A stretch of 45,872 nucleotides of DNA from positions 1 through 45,872 of the forward strand of contig CACBOY010000009.1 in the NCBI GenBank assembly GCA_902540995.1, written 5' to 3'. This document shows positions 1 through 8,869 of this stretch, piece by piece (within the stretch, counting starts at the first letter, position 1; the number at the start of each line of letters is the position of its first letter). This DNA is from an uncultured SAR86 cluster bacterium (GTDB lineage: Bacteria > Pseudomonadota > Gammaproteobacteria > Magnimaribacterales > AG-339-G14). The notes beneath the pieces were generated by a model that was given only the letters and a program-made list of their open reading frames with translations, did not search any database and was not told where the DNA came from. A program made the translations under genes and the position numbers.

Positions 1-141
1 TACTGCTTCTTCGATAGTTCTAACCAGCAACACCGTAGCTGCAGGTTTAGGTTCTGAAGGCGGTAAAGAGGGATCAGCTTCTTGAATGTTGATCTTAGGA
101 TTTCTCTCTACTTTGATATCTTTGGAATCTTTTTCTGACAT
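1..141 (-). CDS. Probable NUDIX hydrolase, N-terminal 47 codons only
   Basis: The window edge truncates this gene. It starts at an ATG at 139-141 and stays open to base 1. The 47 visible residues are a polar, proline-rich leader followed by PKPAATVLLVRTIEEAV. That entry into the first beta strand (AATVLLVR) is typical of NUDIX hydrolases of the CoA-diphosphatase or NUDT19-like type. The NUDIX box itself lies outside the window, so the assignment rests only on this short strand. It is divergent from nnrD, with 20 bp between the start codons if nnrD begins at 162. Confidence 0.45.
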   Translation of the reverse strand, partial: MSEKDSKDIKVERNPKINIQEADPSLPPSEPKPAATVLLVRTIEEAV

Positions 142-161
142 ATAAATTTTAGATTTCAGGA

Positions 162-1037
162 TTGTTTGTACATAATATATTTAATAAATTTTTATACAAA
201 TTGAAAATCAAAGAATTTAAATCTAAAAATATCGAAAAAAAGCTCGTCAGAAATCCCAATTCTAATAAAGGGGACTTCGGTCATGTTTTAGTCATTGCAG
301 GTAATCTTGGTTTTGGTGGTGCTGCCCTTCTTTCCTCAAAGGCAGTTCTTGCAAGTGGTGCAGGTTTGGCGACCTTGGCAACGAGAAAAGACCATCTGTC
401 AGCTGCTTTGGCATATTGTCCAGAAGTTATGTCAAAAACTGTGGAAAGTATCTCTGACTTAGAAAATCACTTACCTAATAAAACAGTCATTTGTATCGGT
501 CCAGGATTGGGTAGAAATTACTGGGCTGATCAGATGCTTTATAAAACAACAAACTTTGCAGCAAAAGAAAATCTACCGATTTTGATTGATGCAGATGGAT
601 TAAATATCCTCTCTGAAAATAGACTAAAAATTAAGTTACCAAAAAAATTAATCCTGACACCTCATCCAGGAGAAGCAGCACGATTGCTTAAGACAAAGGT
701 TTCGATGATTCAAAAAAATAGATCACTAGCATTAGCTAAGCTTTGCGATAAATACAATGCAACGGTCATTCTTAAAGGTCATGAAACATTGATTGGAAAC
801 AAAAGAACTTCTTTTGTTTGTAAAAAAGGTAATGCTGGCATGGCTGTAGGTGGCATGGGCGATGTACTCTCTGGACTAGTTTCTGGATTAATAGCTCAAG
901 GTTTATCGTCTATAGATGCCGCTTGCTTGGGAGTTGATATGCATGCAAGCGCAGCAGATAGCTTTGTTGAAAAACATGATATGAAATCATTGATGCCTTC
1001 TGATTTATTTAACTTTATCAAAATGAAGAATGAATAA
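162..1037 (+). CDS. nnrD: ADP-dependent NAD(P)HX dehydratase, stand-alone NnrD domain
   Basis: This repair enzyme dehydrates the damaged hydrated cofactors NADHX and NADPHX back to NADH and NADPH, using ADP. Family motifs appear in order: KGDFGHVLVIAG, the GPGLG loop, DADGLN, LTPHPGE, ILKGH and NAGMAVGGMGDVLSG, whose Asp is the usual catalytic residue. E. coli and many relatives have one protein of about 510 residues with an NnrE epimerase domain in front. Here only the dehydratase half is present (291 residues). The start is uncertain: 162 is a TTG with poor ribosome-binding sequence, and a second in-frame TTG lies at 201. The stop overlaps tsaE by 8 nt, the usual nnrD-tsaE coupling. Confidence 0.9.
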   Translation: MFVHNIFNKFLYKLKIKEFKSKNIEKKLVRNPNSNKGDFGHVLVIAGNLGFGGAALLSSKAVLASGAGLATLATRKDHLSAALAYCPEVMSKTVESISDLENHLPNKTVICIGPGLGRNYWADQMLYKTTNFAAKENLPILIDADGLNILSENRLKIKLPKKLILTPHPGEAARLLKTKVSMIQKNRSLALAKLCDKYNATVILKGHETLIGNKRTSFVCKKGNAGMAVGGMGDVLSGLVSGLIAQGLSSIDAACLGVDMHASAADSFVEKHDMKSLMPSDLFNFIKMKNE

Positions 1038-1482
1038 AGTACTTGTCTTATCGAGTCTAGATGAAACAAAACAGCTTGCCGAAAAAATCGCTACTTTTCT
1101 AAAAGAAGAAAATAATCTTCCGATTTCCATTCATCTTTCTGGAGACTTAGGCACAGGAAAGACCACTTTGGTAAAAGAAGTTTTAAATTGTCTAGGTATA
1201 GAAAATTTCATCAATAGTCCAACCTTTACTTTGATTGAACCTTATGAAATCAATGATTTGAAAATCTTCCACATCGATTTATACCGTGTAGAAAAAATAA
1301 CCGAGCTTAGCGCAATCGGTTTAGAAGAATATCTGCAAGAAGCCAATTCCATCAGCTTTATTGAATGGCCGGAAAAAGGATCTGGTTTTTTAAAAGAGCC
1401 TGACATTGCCATTTCATTAGATCACCATGGTGAAACTACAAGAAAATGTGAAGTTCAAACTTCTTTAGGCTTAAACCTCTAA
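1030..1482 (+). CDS. tsaE: tRNA threonylcarbamoyladenosine biosynthesis ATPase TsaE
   Basis: TsaE works with TsaB, TsaC and TsaD to make the t6A37 modification on ANN-decoding tRNAs. The P-loop GDLGTGKTTLVKE sits near residues 38-50. It is followed by the family blocks NSPTFTLIEPYE, HIDLYRV and a late SFIEWPEKG motif. At 150 residues it has normal family length. The ATG start lies inside the last codons of nnrD, so the two are probably translationally coupled. The stop is 1 bp from the stop of the convergent priA. Confidence 0.95.
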   Translation: MNKVLVLSSLDETKQLAEKIATFLKEENNLPISIHLSGDLGTGKTTLVKEVLNCLGIENFINSPTFTLIEPYEINDLKIFHIDLYRVEKITELSAIGLEEYLQEANSISFIEWPEKGSGFLKEPDIAISLDHHGETTRKCEVQTSLGLNL

Positions 1483-1483
1483 G

Positions 1484-3649
1484 CTAGTTGAGTGGATCCA
1501 CATCAATTCCAACTCTGACATTTTTTGAATAATCGCTTTGATCGATCATCTTGATAACTTGATTTGCAAGGGCATGTATTTTTTTTCGATTTTCAGATTT
1601 TAGAGTTAAGACCCATCGAAAGTAATTTTTTCGCTTTTCGATAAGTTCTGGTTTAGGCCCTATAAATTCATCATCATTTAAGTTTAATGAACGAGAAATT
1701 TCCATCAAAACCTTCTCAGGTAGGGGTCGTTTTAGGGACTCCGCATGAATGTTGATTTGATAAACAAAAGGCGGAAGCTTACTGGTTTGTCTTTCTTCTA
1801 AAATTTCGTTGGCAATCCTATCGTAATCAAAAGAAGAAATTTTTTCTAAAAAAGGATGTTCCGGAACAAACGATTGCAAAATGACTCTGCCTTCTTTATC
1901 TTCCCTGCCAGCTCTTCCTGAAACCTGAATCAATAACTGAGCCAACCTTTCAGAAGCTTTGTGATCAACTGAAAAAAGACCGCTGTCAGCGTCTACTACT
2001 ACCACTAAAGTCAAATTGGGCATGTGATGACCTTTGGCTAAAATCTGTGTTCCCACCAAGATCAGAGGCTCTTTGGAATCCGGTAATACCGAGTTGGATC
2101 TTAATTGCTCTTTACCCAGAGCTTCTCGATCAACTCTTATAACAGAAGTATTTTTAAAATACTCTTTTAAAAATTCTTCGAGTTTCTCGGTTCCTGTATG
2201 AAAAAATTCCAAACTTTCTTCGTTGCAGTTAAGACAAGCAACAGGCATAGGATGCTTGGTACCACAATGATGACAAACTAATCTTTTGGGATTGATGTGA
2301 TAAACCATTGATACGTCGCAATTACTGCATTCCGGGGTCCAGCCGCATTTGTTACAAAAGACCATTGGTGCATAGCCTTTTTTGTTGAGGAAGACTAAAA
2401 CTTGATTGCCTTTACTCAATTCTTTGGAAATTTCATTAAGACTGTATTCGGTTAAACCTGACTTTAATTCAGATGATCTTAAATCAGAGATTTCAAACTT
2501 AGGCTGTCTGGCATCTTTTACCCTTCGAGTTAGTTTATGTAAGCAGTATTTTTTATCCTGACAATTTTTAAGACTTTCCAAGCTTGGCGTTGCTGAGCAC
2601 ATGATGACAGGAATTTTTTCAAGATTTGCTCGATAGACTGCAACGTCTCTTGCTGAATATCTAAAACCATCAATTTGTTTGTATGAAGAATCATGCTCTT
2701 CATCTACCACTATCAAGCCTAAATCCTTGAACGGCGTAAAAATTGCTGATCTTGTTCCAATCAAAATAGATTTAAAGCCTTTGTTAATATCATTCCAAGC
2801 GTGAGCTCTATCTTTTTCTGACATTTCCGAGTGCAAAAGAGCGACATTGTCTTCACCAAATCTCCTTTCGATTTCAGCTTTTAGATTTGGAGTCAGACCA
2901 ATTTCTGGAACCAGGATCAGAACTTGTTTACCTTTTTCTATGAAGTCTCTAATGAGATGAAAATATATTTCGGTTTTACCACTTCCCGTAACACCAAAAA
3001 TTAGATGCGTAAGATTGGCTGATGAATTATTAATGGACTTATAAATTTTATTTTGCTCATCATTCAATTCAAAAAAAGCTTCTGAGTTAAGTTCCTTATT
3101 AGTTTTCAATTCATTTCGATTGCGGCTTTTTTTCTCAAGATAACCTTTTGAAATTAAAGCATCCAAGATGGCTTTAGAGATTTTGTTTGCTTTTAACCCT
3201 GGACGGGATAACTCTAATTTTTGCTGAAAAACTCCTAGGGCTTCAAATTGCTTTTTTGCACGCCCAAAGGATTCTTTGCTTGCTAATTTACCCAAGTTTG
3301 TAATTGCGTACACCTCTATGGAATCCTTTATTTCTTTGCCTTTTCTCAAGAAAGGTGGGAAATAGGATTTAAAAATTTCTCCAATAGGTGCCTTGTAGTA
3401 ATTAGCTATCCAATGAATGAGGTCGTATGAGGGCTTATCGATTAGAGAATTTCTATCTAAAACTTTAGTAATGGGTTTTATAGATTTTACATTTGGGCTG
3501 GATTGTTTTTTTAAAACGTATCCGACAATTTCTCGGTTTCTAAATGGAACTTGAACTCTGGAGCCATTGGAAATCTTGATGTTTGAACTGTAAGTAAAAG
3601 AGTTTCTTAATGGTAAAGGAAGCGCTACTTCATAATATAAATTTTCCAT
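1484..3649 (-). CDS. priA: Primosomal replication restart helicase PriA
   Basis: PriA is the 3'-5' DNA helicase that recognises stalled forks and starts reloading of DnaB. The N-terminal DNA-binding domain (YYEVALPLPLRNSFTY) is followed by Walker A GVTGSGKTEIY near residue 220 and the DEEHD box. A zinc module has paired cysteines in the pattern CNKCGW, CSNCD, CHHCG, CLNCN. The helicase C motif GTQILAKGHHMPNLTLV and QVSGRAGR follow. At 721 residues it is full length. It is divergent from the L31 gene, as priA and rpmE are in E. coli. The start ATG is at 3647-3649. Confidence 0.96.
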   Translation of the reverse strand: MENLYYEVALPLPLRNSFTYSSNIKISNGSRVQVPFRNREIVGYVLKKQSSPNVKSIKPITKVLDRNSLIDKPSYDLIHWIANYYKAPIGEIFKSYFPPFLRKGKEIKDSIEVYAITNLGKLASKESFGRAKKQFEALGVFQQKLELSRPGLKANKISKAILDALISKGYLEKKSRNRNELKTNKELNSEAFFELNDEQNKIYKSINNSSANLTHLIFGVTGSGKTEIYFHLIRDFIEKGKQVLILVPEIGLTPNLKAEIERRFGEDNVALLHSEMSEKDRAHAWNDINKGFKSILIGTRSAIFTPFKDLGLIVVDEEHDSSYKQIDGFRYSARDVAVYRANLEKIPVIMCSATPSLESLKNCQDKKYCLHKLTRRVKDARQPKFEISDLRSSELKSGLTEYSLNEISKELSKGNQVLVFLNKKGYAPMVFCNKCGWTPECSNCDVSMVYHINPKRLVCHHCGTKHPMPVACLNCNEESLEFFHTGTEKLEEFLKEYFKNTSVIRVDREALGKEQLRSNSVLPDSKEPLILVGTQILAKGHHMPNLTLVVVVDADSGLFSVDHKASERLAQLLIQVSGRAGREDKEGRVILQSFVPEHPFLEKISSFDYDRIANEILEERQTSKLPPFVYQINIHAESLKRPLPEKVLMEISRSLNLNDDEFIGPKPELIEKRKNYFRWVLTLKSENRKKIHALANQVIKMIDQSDYSKNVRVGIDVDPLN

Positions 3650-3659
3650 TTAAGTTTAT

Positions 3660-3687
3660 TTGAGAATAAATAGTCTTCTGGTATAGT
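3660..3687 (+). promoter_or_regulatory. Promoter of the L31 gene with extended -10
   Basis: TTGAGA at 3660-3665 and TATAGT at 3682-3687 are separated by 16 bp. The -10 is preceded by TGG, giving an extended -10 of the TGnTATAGT type. The predicted leader to the GTG start at 3720 is about 25 nt. The same TTCTGGTATA string occurs in the candidate promoter of rpmB at 7815. Confidence 0.55.
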
Positions 3688-3719
3688 GCGGCAGCATATT
3701 TTTTTAATCAAGAAGAATA

Positions 3720-4190
3720 GTGAAAAAAGAAATTCATCCAGAATACAGAACGGTTTTATTTCATGATGTGAGTGTAGATAAGTACTATCTCATTCCATCA
3801 ACATTGGAAACTGACCAAACTAAAGAATGGGAAGATGGTAATACTTATCCTTACTGTCCTCTTGATGTATCTTCAGCCTCTCATCCTTTCTATACAGGTC
3901 AGAATAAAATCATCGATACTGGTGGAAGAGTTGAAAGGTTCAAAAAACGTTTTTCAAAGAAAGCTGCTGTAAAGGCTGCTCCTGTTGAAGAAAGTCCTAA
4001 AGAAGAAACTCCTCCAGTAGAAGAAAAAGAAGAAGATGAGAAAGCTTCAGCTCCTGCTGAAGATGTTACAAAAGAGGCTCCTGAAGAAACCGCTGAAGCC
4101 ATTGAAGTAGCTCCTTCTGATGCTCCTCAAGAGGAAACTTCTGCTGAAGAAGCTAGTGATGAATCTTCTAATTCTTCTGAAGAAAAATAA
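3720..4190 (+). CDS. rpmE2: 50S ribosomal protein L31 type B with acidic C-terminal tail
   Basis: Residues 1-81 match the zinc-free L31 paralogue (type B): [43 protein letters not shown]. The CxxC zinc pairs of the classical L31 are absent; there is a single Cys at 46. Residues 82-156 are a low-complexity tail rich in Glu, Ala, Pro and Ser that roughly doubles the protein, since L31 is usually 70-90 residues. The start is a GTG, MKKEIHPE being the conserved N-terminus. The tail has no recognisable domain and should be disordered. It lies next to priA, the usual place for rpmE. Confidence 0.92.
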   Translation: MKKEIHPEYRTVLFHDVSVDKYYLIPSTLETDQTKEWEDGNTYPYCPLDVSSASHPFYTGQNKIIDTGGRVERFKKRFSKKAAVKAAPVEESPKEETPPVEEKEEDEKASAPAEDVTKEAPEETAEAIEVAPSDAPQEETSAEEASDESSNSSEEK

Positions 4191-4232
4191 ATTTTCATAC
4201 TTGATTTTTTAGACTCCTAATCAGTCACTCAT

Positions 4233-6020
4233 ATGAATCCTGAATTTATAAGAAATATCGCCATCATTGCACACGTCGATCATGGGAAAACCACTTTAGT
4301 CGATAAATTACTGGAACATTCCGGCACCTTAGATAGAAAAAATATTGGCTCGGAGAGAATTTTAGATTCCAATGATCAAGAAAGAGAAAGAGGAATAACG
4401 ATTCTTTCTAAAAATACTGCCATCAAGTGGAAAGATCACAAAATCAATATCGTAGACACTCCCGGTCATGCTGATTTTGGTGGGGAAGTGGAAAGAGTTT
4501 TGTCTATGGTAGATTCGGTTTTATTACTAGTTGATGCCGTCGATGGGCCCATGCCACAAACTAGATTTGTGACTCAAAAAGCTTTTGAAAAAGGACTAAA
4601 TCCCATTCTGGTCATAAATAAAATTGATCGTCCAAGTGCCAGACCTGATTGGGTGCAAGATCAAGTTTTTGATCTCTTCGATAGATTAGGTGGAAATGAT
4701 CAACAGATGGATTTTCCTACAATCTATACCTCTGCATTGAATGGAACCTCTGGTTTGGATTTGGAGAAAATTGAAGAAGATATGTCGCCACTCTTAGACC
4801 TTATTATAAGTAAAGTGAATGAACCCGCTGTAAGTTTGGAAGAACCCTTTCAAATGCAAATCAGCGCTTTAGATAGTAATAGCTATGTGGGTGTAATTGG
4901 CATCGGCAGAATATCTCGTGGAAACGTCAAACCAAACGATCAAGTTGTAGTGATCGATGTTGAAGGAGAACAAAAAACAGGAAAAATTCTCCAAGTTTTA
5001 GGTCATGAAGGTTTGGAAAGAGTTGAAGTCGACAAAGCTGAAGCCGGGGACATTGTCTGTGTGACTGGTATTGAAAAATTGTATATCTCAGATACTTTAT
5101 GTGACCCAGAGAATACAGAACAACTTCCTCCTCTCTCTGTAGATGAGCCGACTGTGAGTATGACCTTTCAAGTGAATGATTCCCCATTTGCTGGTAAAGA
5201 AGGTAAGTTTGTAACGTCAAGAAATATTAAAGACCGTCTTGAACAAGAATTACTAAGTAATGTTGCTTTAAGAGTTGAGCAAGGTGAAAGTGCTGATAAA
5301 TTCAAAGTCTCTGGGCGTGGTGAATTGCATTTATCGGTTTTGATAGAAAACATGCGTCGAGATGGGTTCGAATTGGGAGTTTCAAAACCTGAGGTCATTC
5401 AAAAAGAAGTGAATGGCGAAATTCATGAGCCTTTTGAACAAATAGTAATTGACATCGAGGAACAACATCAGGGGCCTGTAATGGAAGAGATGGGTTCAAG
5501 AAAAGCAGAACTGAAAAATATGGAACCCAGCGAAACGGGAAGAATAAAATTGGATTTTATCGCTCCTTCCAGAGGCATGATTGGATTTAGGTCGCAGTTT
5601 CTTACCTTAACCAGCGGCACCGGAATTCTAACTAGTATCTTCGATCATTACGGTCCTGCAAAAAAAGGTGAGATTACTACACGTCAAAATGGGGTCTTGG
5701 TCTCTATGGCTGAAGGCAAAACCTTAGCCTATTCGTTATTCAACCTACAAAACAGAGGAAAGCTTTTTGTCGGACATGGATTGAACGTTTACAAAGGTCA
5801 AATTGTTGGCTTACATTCCAGAGATAACGACTTACCGGTCAATCCAACCAAAGCAAAACAGTTAACAAATATCAGAGCCTCAGGTACTGATGAAAATCTT
5901 ATCTTGGTTCCCCACATTGAACATTCTTTAGAACAGGCATTGGAATTTATCGAAGAGGACGAATTAGTGGAGGTAACGCCTTCAGCGATTAGATTGAGAA
6001 AAAAAGCTTTCAGATATTAA
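4233..6020 (+). CDS. typA: Ribosome-associated GTPase TypA/BipA
   Basis: TypA is a translational GTPase related to EF-G and LepA that aids ribosome assembly and stress responses. G motifs: [15 protein letters not shown] near the N-terminus, [11 protein letters not shown] (switch I), [12 protein letters not shown] (G3) and [12 protein letters not shown] (G4). The C-terminal BipA-specific block [16 protein letters not shown] and the glycine-rich NVYKGQIVG stretch are present. At 595 residues it is normal length. No clear Shine-Dalgarno sequence precedes the ATG. It ends 1 bp before the convergent dut stop. Confidence 0.97.
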   Translation: MNPEFIRNIAIIAHVDHGKTTLVDKLLEHSGTLDRKNIGSERILDSNDQERERGITILSKNTAIKWKDHKINIVDTPGHADFGGEVERVLSMVDSVLLLVDAVDGPMPQTRFVTQKAFEKGLNPILVINKIDRPSARPDWVQDQVFDLFDRLGGNDQQMDFPTIYTSALNGTSGLDLEKIEEDMSPLLDLIISKVNEPAVSLEEPFQMQISALDSNSYVGVIGIGRISRGNVKPNDQVVVIDVEGEQKTGKILQVLGHEGLERVEVDKAEAGDIVCVTGIEKLYISDTLCDPENTEQLPPLSVDEPTVSMTFQVNDSPFAGKEGKFVTSRNIKDRLEQELLSNVALRVEQGESADKFKVSGRGELHLSVLIENMRRDGFELGVSKPEVIQKEVNGEIHEPFEQIVIDIEEQHQGPVMEEMGSRKAELKNMEPSETGRIKLDFIAPSRGMIGFRSQFLTLTSGTGILTSIFDHYGPAKKGEITTRQNGVLVSMAEGKTLAYSLFNLQNRGKLFVGHGLNVYKGQIVGLHSRDNDLPVNPTKAKQLTNIRASGTDENLILVPHIEHSLEQALEFIEEDELVEVTPSAIRLRKKAFRY

Positions 6021-6021
6021 T

Positions 6022-6573
6022 TTATTTGGTACCTGAAGAGCCAAAGCCCTTGGAGCCCCTTTCCGAGAAATCGAATTCAGAAACCAACTTGAAGTTGGGT
6101 GAAGTAACGGCAAAAAACATCATCTGAGCAATCCTATCTCCAGGGAGAACCTCGAATGATTCTTTGGATCTATTCCACAAAGAGACCATGATTTCTCCTT
6201 GATAATCTGAATCAATGAGGCCTACAAGGTTTCCTAAGACAATTCCGTATTTATGCCCCAAGCCTGACCTGGGGAGAATTAAGGCTGCATATTTAGAATC
6301 TTTAATATGTATTGAAAATCCAGTGGTAAAAAGAAAAGTCTCATCGGGCTGAAGAACTTTTTTTTCCTTGATATTAGTTCTCAAATCTAAGGCTGCCGAT
6401 CCTGCAGTGCTGAATTTAGGCAAGGGAATTTTGTTACCAAGTTCGTTATCAAGAATTTTAAATTCAACGTTAAGTGCGATATTTGAAGTTGCTTGTTGTC
6501 CGGGACTAACCGCTTTTGATATCAAAGAAGGTAGGAAGATTCCTACTAATTTGAGCAAAATCCATCTAATCAT
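6022..6573 (-). CDS. dut: Deoxyuridine 5'-triphosphate nucleotidohydrolase (dUTPase)
   Basis: It hydrolyses dUTP to dUMP and PPi, keeping uracil out of DNA and feeding thymidylate synthesis. All five trimeric dUTPase motifs are visible: STAGSAALDLRT, PRSGLGHK, GLIDSDYQGEIMVSLWNRS, GDRIAQMMF and the C-terminal RGSKGFGSSG arm. The enzyme normally starts near residue 33 of this reading frame. The first 32 residues (MIRWILLKLVGIFLPSLISK...) form a hydrophobic extension. The ATG overlaps the coaBC stop by 8 nt, which supports it, but an in-frame TTG near codon 17 is an alternative. The coaBC-dut order matches E. coli. Confidence 0.93.
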   Translation of the reverse strand: MIRWILLKLVGIFLPSLISKAVSPGQQATSNIALNVEFKILDNELGNKIPLPKFSTAGSAALDLRTNIKEKKVLQPDETFLFTTGFSIHIKDSKYAALILPRSGLGHKYGIVLGNLVGLIDSDYQGEIMVSLWNRSKESFEVLPGDRIAQMMFFAVTSPNFKLVSEFDFSERGSKGFGSSGTK

Positions 6574-7768
6574 TAAGGATGTTTTTTGAAATAAATTGAA
6601 CTATTTTTCTTGCAACCTTTTCTTTTGAGGTTTTGGGTATTTTTAATTCTTCTTTTTCAGTAATTAATGTCACCTCATTATGGTTAGAATCAAAACCAAT
6701 AGAACTATCTGATACATCGTTAGCGACAATAAGATTCAAATTCTTTGAAGATAATTTTTTTCTAGCGTTATCAATCATATTTTCCGTTTCTGCTGCAAAA
6801 CCGACTATTTTTAAATCAGGATTGTTATCTGAAACGTGTTTCAAAATGTCTTCATTTTTTTCTAAATTCAGACTCATGTTTTTAGATTGATCTTTTTTAA
6901 TTTTTTGAGATTCAGCATTTTTCATTTTGAAATCTGCAACTGCAGCCGTTGATATAAATAAATCAATATCGGACAAATTTGCAGTGACGTGCTCTTTCAT
7001 TTCCTCGGCAGATTCTATATCTATTCTTTTGACCCTCTCAGGTGTGTCTAAAGTTACTGGACCAGAAATCAAAGTCACTATTGCGGATTCATCAACAGCA
7101 GCTTTAGCAAGCGAAAAGCCCATCTTTCCAGAACTTTTGTTGGAAATGTATCTAACGGGGTCTATTTTTTCTCTTGTGGGTCCAGCTGTGATGAGTACTT
7201 TTTTACCAGCTAACAATCCAGAAGAAAATTCTTTTGCTACCTCTTCAATAATTTCCTTAGGTTCTGACATTCTTCCAGGACCCACATCACCACAAGCTTG
7301 ATCGCCCTCGTTAGGCCCGATTTGGTGAAAAACAGGTTTTTTAAGCAATGAAAGATTCTTCTTTGTACGTTTGTCCTTCCACATGCCTTGATTCATTGCT
7401 GGGGCAAAAAATATTTTAGAGTCTGCAGCAAGACATACCGCAGACATTAAATCATCGCCTCTTCCAGCAGCGAGTTTTGCAAGGCTATCTGCCGAACAAG
7501 GAGAAATGACAATGGCATCAGCCCATCTTGCTAATTCTATATGCCCCATAGCTGATTCGGCGTTGGTATCTAAAAGATCTGAGTGAACTTCATTACCTGA
7601 TAAAGCCTGCATGGTAAGCGGCGTAATGAATTCTTTGGCTGCTTCAGTCATAAGCACACGAACTTCGGAGCCTGAGCTCTTAAATAGCCTTATTAACTCA
7701 GCCGCTTTATATGCCGCAATACCTCCTGTGACGCAAAGCAAAATTTGTCTATTAGCCAATTGTTCCAT
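6566..7768 (-). CDS. coaBC: Bifunctional phosphopantothenoylcysteine decarboxylase / phosphopantothenate-cysteine ligase
   Basis: This enzyme carries out two successive steps of coenzyme A synthesis from 4'-phosphopantothenate. The N-terminal flavoprotein decarboxylase half shows GGIAAYKAAELIR, HIELARWADAIVISPCSAD, APAMNQGMW and the substrate flap Cys in ACGDVGPGRM. The C-terminal ligase half starts at GKKVLITAGPTREKIDPVRYISN and contains STAAVADFK and GFAAETE. At 400 residues it is full length. It heads a two-gene operon with dut and is divergent from rpmB-rpmG, an arrangement conserved in gammaproteobacteria. Confidence 0.97.
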   Translation of the reverse strand: MEQLANRQILLCVTGGIAAYKAAELIRLFKSSGSEVRVLMTEAAKEFITPLTMQALSGNEVHSDLLDTNAESAMGHIELARWADAIVISPCSADSLAKLAAGRGDDLMSAVCLAADSKIFFAPAMNQGMWKDKRTKKNLSLLKKPVFHQIGPNEGDQACGDVGPGRMSEPKEIIEEVAKEFSSGLLAGKKVLITAGPTREKIDPVRYISNKSSGKMGFSLAKAAVDESAIVTLISGPVTLDTPERVKRIDIESAEEMKEHVTANLSDIDLFISTAAVADFKMKNAESQKIKKDQSKNMSLNLEKNEDILKHVSDNNPDLKIVGFAAETENMIDNARKKLSSKNLNLIVANDVSDSSIGFDSNHNEVTLITEKEELKIPKTSKEKVARKIVQFISKNILND

Positions 7769-7791
7769 ACAAAAATTATAACTCAGATAGG

Positions 7792-7820
7792 TTTCTTTGA
7801 ACTTAGGATTCTGGTATAAA
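7792..7820 (+). promoter_or_regulatory. Candidate rpmB promoter with extended -10
   Basis: TATAAA at 7815-7820 is preceded by TGG (extended -10). A weak -35, TTTCTT at 7792-7797, lies 17 bp upstream. The leader to the rpmB ATG at 7843 would be about 16 nt and carries AAGGAA as a ribosome-binding site. Confidence 0.45.
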
Positions 7821-7842
7821 GCTCTTCTTGCTAAGGAATATT

Positions 7843-8079
7843 ATGAGCAAAAAGTGTCAAGTAACAGGAAAAACGCCAATGGCAGGGAACAACGTTTCTA
7901 AGGCAGTTAACAAAACTAAAAGAAAGTTCATGCCTAATTTGCATCGTCATAAGTTTTGGGTAGAGTCTGAAAACAAATATGTGACTCTAACTCTTTCTGC
8001 GAAAGGTATGAGAATCATCGATAAAAAAGGGATTGATGTTGTTTTAAAAGAAATAAGAGATAGAGGTGAAAAGATATGA
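7843..8079 (+). CDS. rpmB: 50S ribosomal protein L28
   Basis: A 78-residue basic protein starting [21 protein letters not shown], the invariant L28 N-terminus, with the [10 protein letters not shown] block after it. An upstream in-frame ATG at 7828 exists. The 7843 ATG fits family length and has AAGGAA correctly spaced before it. The stop overlaps the rpmG start as ATGA. Confidence 0.97.
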   Translation: MSKKCQVTGKTPMAGNNVSKAVNKTKRKFMPNLHRHKFWVESENKYVTLTLSAKGMRIIDKKGIDVVLKEIRDRGEKI

Positions 8080-8231
8080 GAGAAAAAATTAAACTAGTCT
8101 CCTCTGCTGGAACGGGTCACTTCTATACCACAGATAAAAATAAGACTAAAACTCCAGACAAAATAGAATTTAAAAAATATGACCCTAGAGTCAAAAAACA
8201 CGTCATCTACAAAGAAGAAAAAATCAAATAA
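8076..8231 (+). CDS. rpmG: 50S ribosomal protein L33
   Basis: A 51-residue ORF beginning [19 protein letters not shown] and ending [12 protein letters not shown], which is the canonical L33 layout ([11 protein letters not shown] and YDPRVKKHV). It has no zinc cysteines, so it is the C-minus form. It is translationally coupled to rpmB through a 4-nt ATGA overlap. Confidence 0.96.
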   Translation: MREKIKLVSSAGTGHFYTTDKNKTKTPDKIEFKKYDPRVKKHVIYKEEKIK

Positions 8232-8844
8232 TTTCGATATTTATCTTGCTTCTAGTTCGCCTAGAAGAGCCGAAATCCTTAAAAATCTTAAAGTTAATTT
8301 TGAAATCCTTAAATGCGATTACGACGAGTCCAACTTTACTGATGAAAGTCCTGAGGATTTCGTTGTCAAAAATACCCAGCAAAAATGTCTCGCTGCTCAT
8401 GCAATCAGACAACAAAAGAAGTTACCCAATAAGCCAATCTTAACAGCTGATACCATTGTTGCCTTGGATGGCAAAATATTTGGAAAGCCTGAAAACAAAG
8501 ATCATGCCATTGCCATGCTCCTTGAGTTCTCCGGAAGAAGACACTCGGTCATGACCTGTGTCTGTTTTGGTGAAACCGACCCGCAATCTGATGCTGAAGT
8601 AAGCATGATGTTTGATCTAGTCAGAACCGAAATTCAATTTGCAAACTTAACTGCTAATCAATGTGCAAAATATTGGGAAACCAATGAACCAAAAGACAAA
8701 GCCGGTGCTTATGGCATTCAAGGTTATGGAGGATTATTTGTTGAATCTTTGGAAGGTAGCTACAGCAACGTTGTAGGGTTGCCGGTCGTTGAGACTTGTA
8801 AGATTTTTAAAGAAAAGAATATTGGTTATTGGTTGAATCAATAA
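8179..8844 (+). CDS. maf: Maf family nucleoside triphosphate pyrophosphatase (YhdE/dTTPase type)
   Basis: Maf proteins hydrolyse dTTP, UTP or modified nucleotides to monophosphates (house-cleaning; the family is also linked to septum control). Motifs: [12 protein letters not shown] at the N-terminus, [21 protein letters not shown], and [30 protein letters not shown]. The last favours the YhdE subfamily over YceF. The first visible ATG, at 8179, lies 53 nt inside rpmG and adds about 20 polar residues. The conserved protein begins at about codon 20, where only an ATT (8239) is available. So the start is either this long overlap or a rare ATT. Confidence 0.9.
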   Translation: MTLESKNTSSTKKKKSNNFDIYLASSSPRRAEILKNLKVNFEILKCDYDESNFTDESPEDFVVKNTQQKCLAAHAIRQQKKLPNKPILTADTIVALDGKIFGKPENKDHAIAMLLEFSGRRHSVMTCVCFGETDPQSDAEVSMMFDLVRTEIQFANLTANQCAKYWETNEPKDKAGAYGIQGYGGLFVESLEGSYSNVVGLPVVETCKIFKEKNIGYWLNQ

Positions 8845-8869
8845 CTTTTTATTTCAGATAAAATAAAGT

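Noticed and set aside
3720..4190. Frameshift or fusion artefact explaining the L31 tail
   Set aside because: The frame is continuous to a normal stop and the codons of the tail are clean; no second domain is recognisable.
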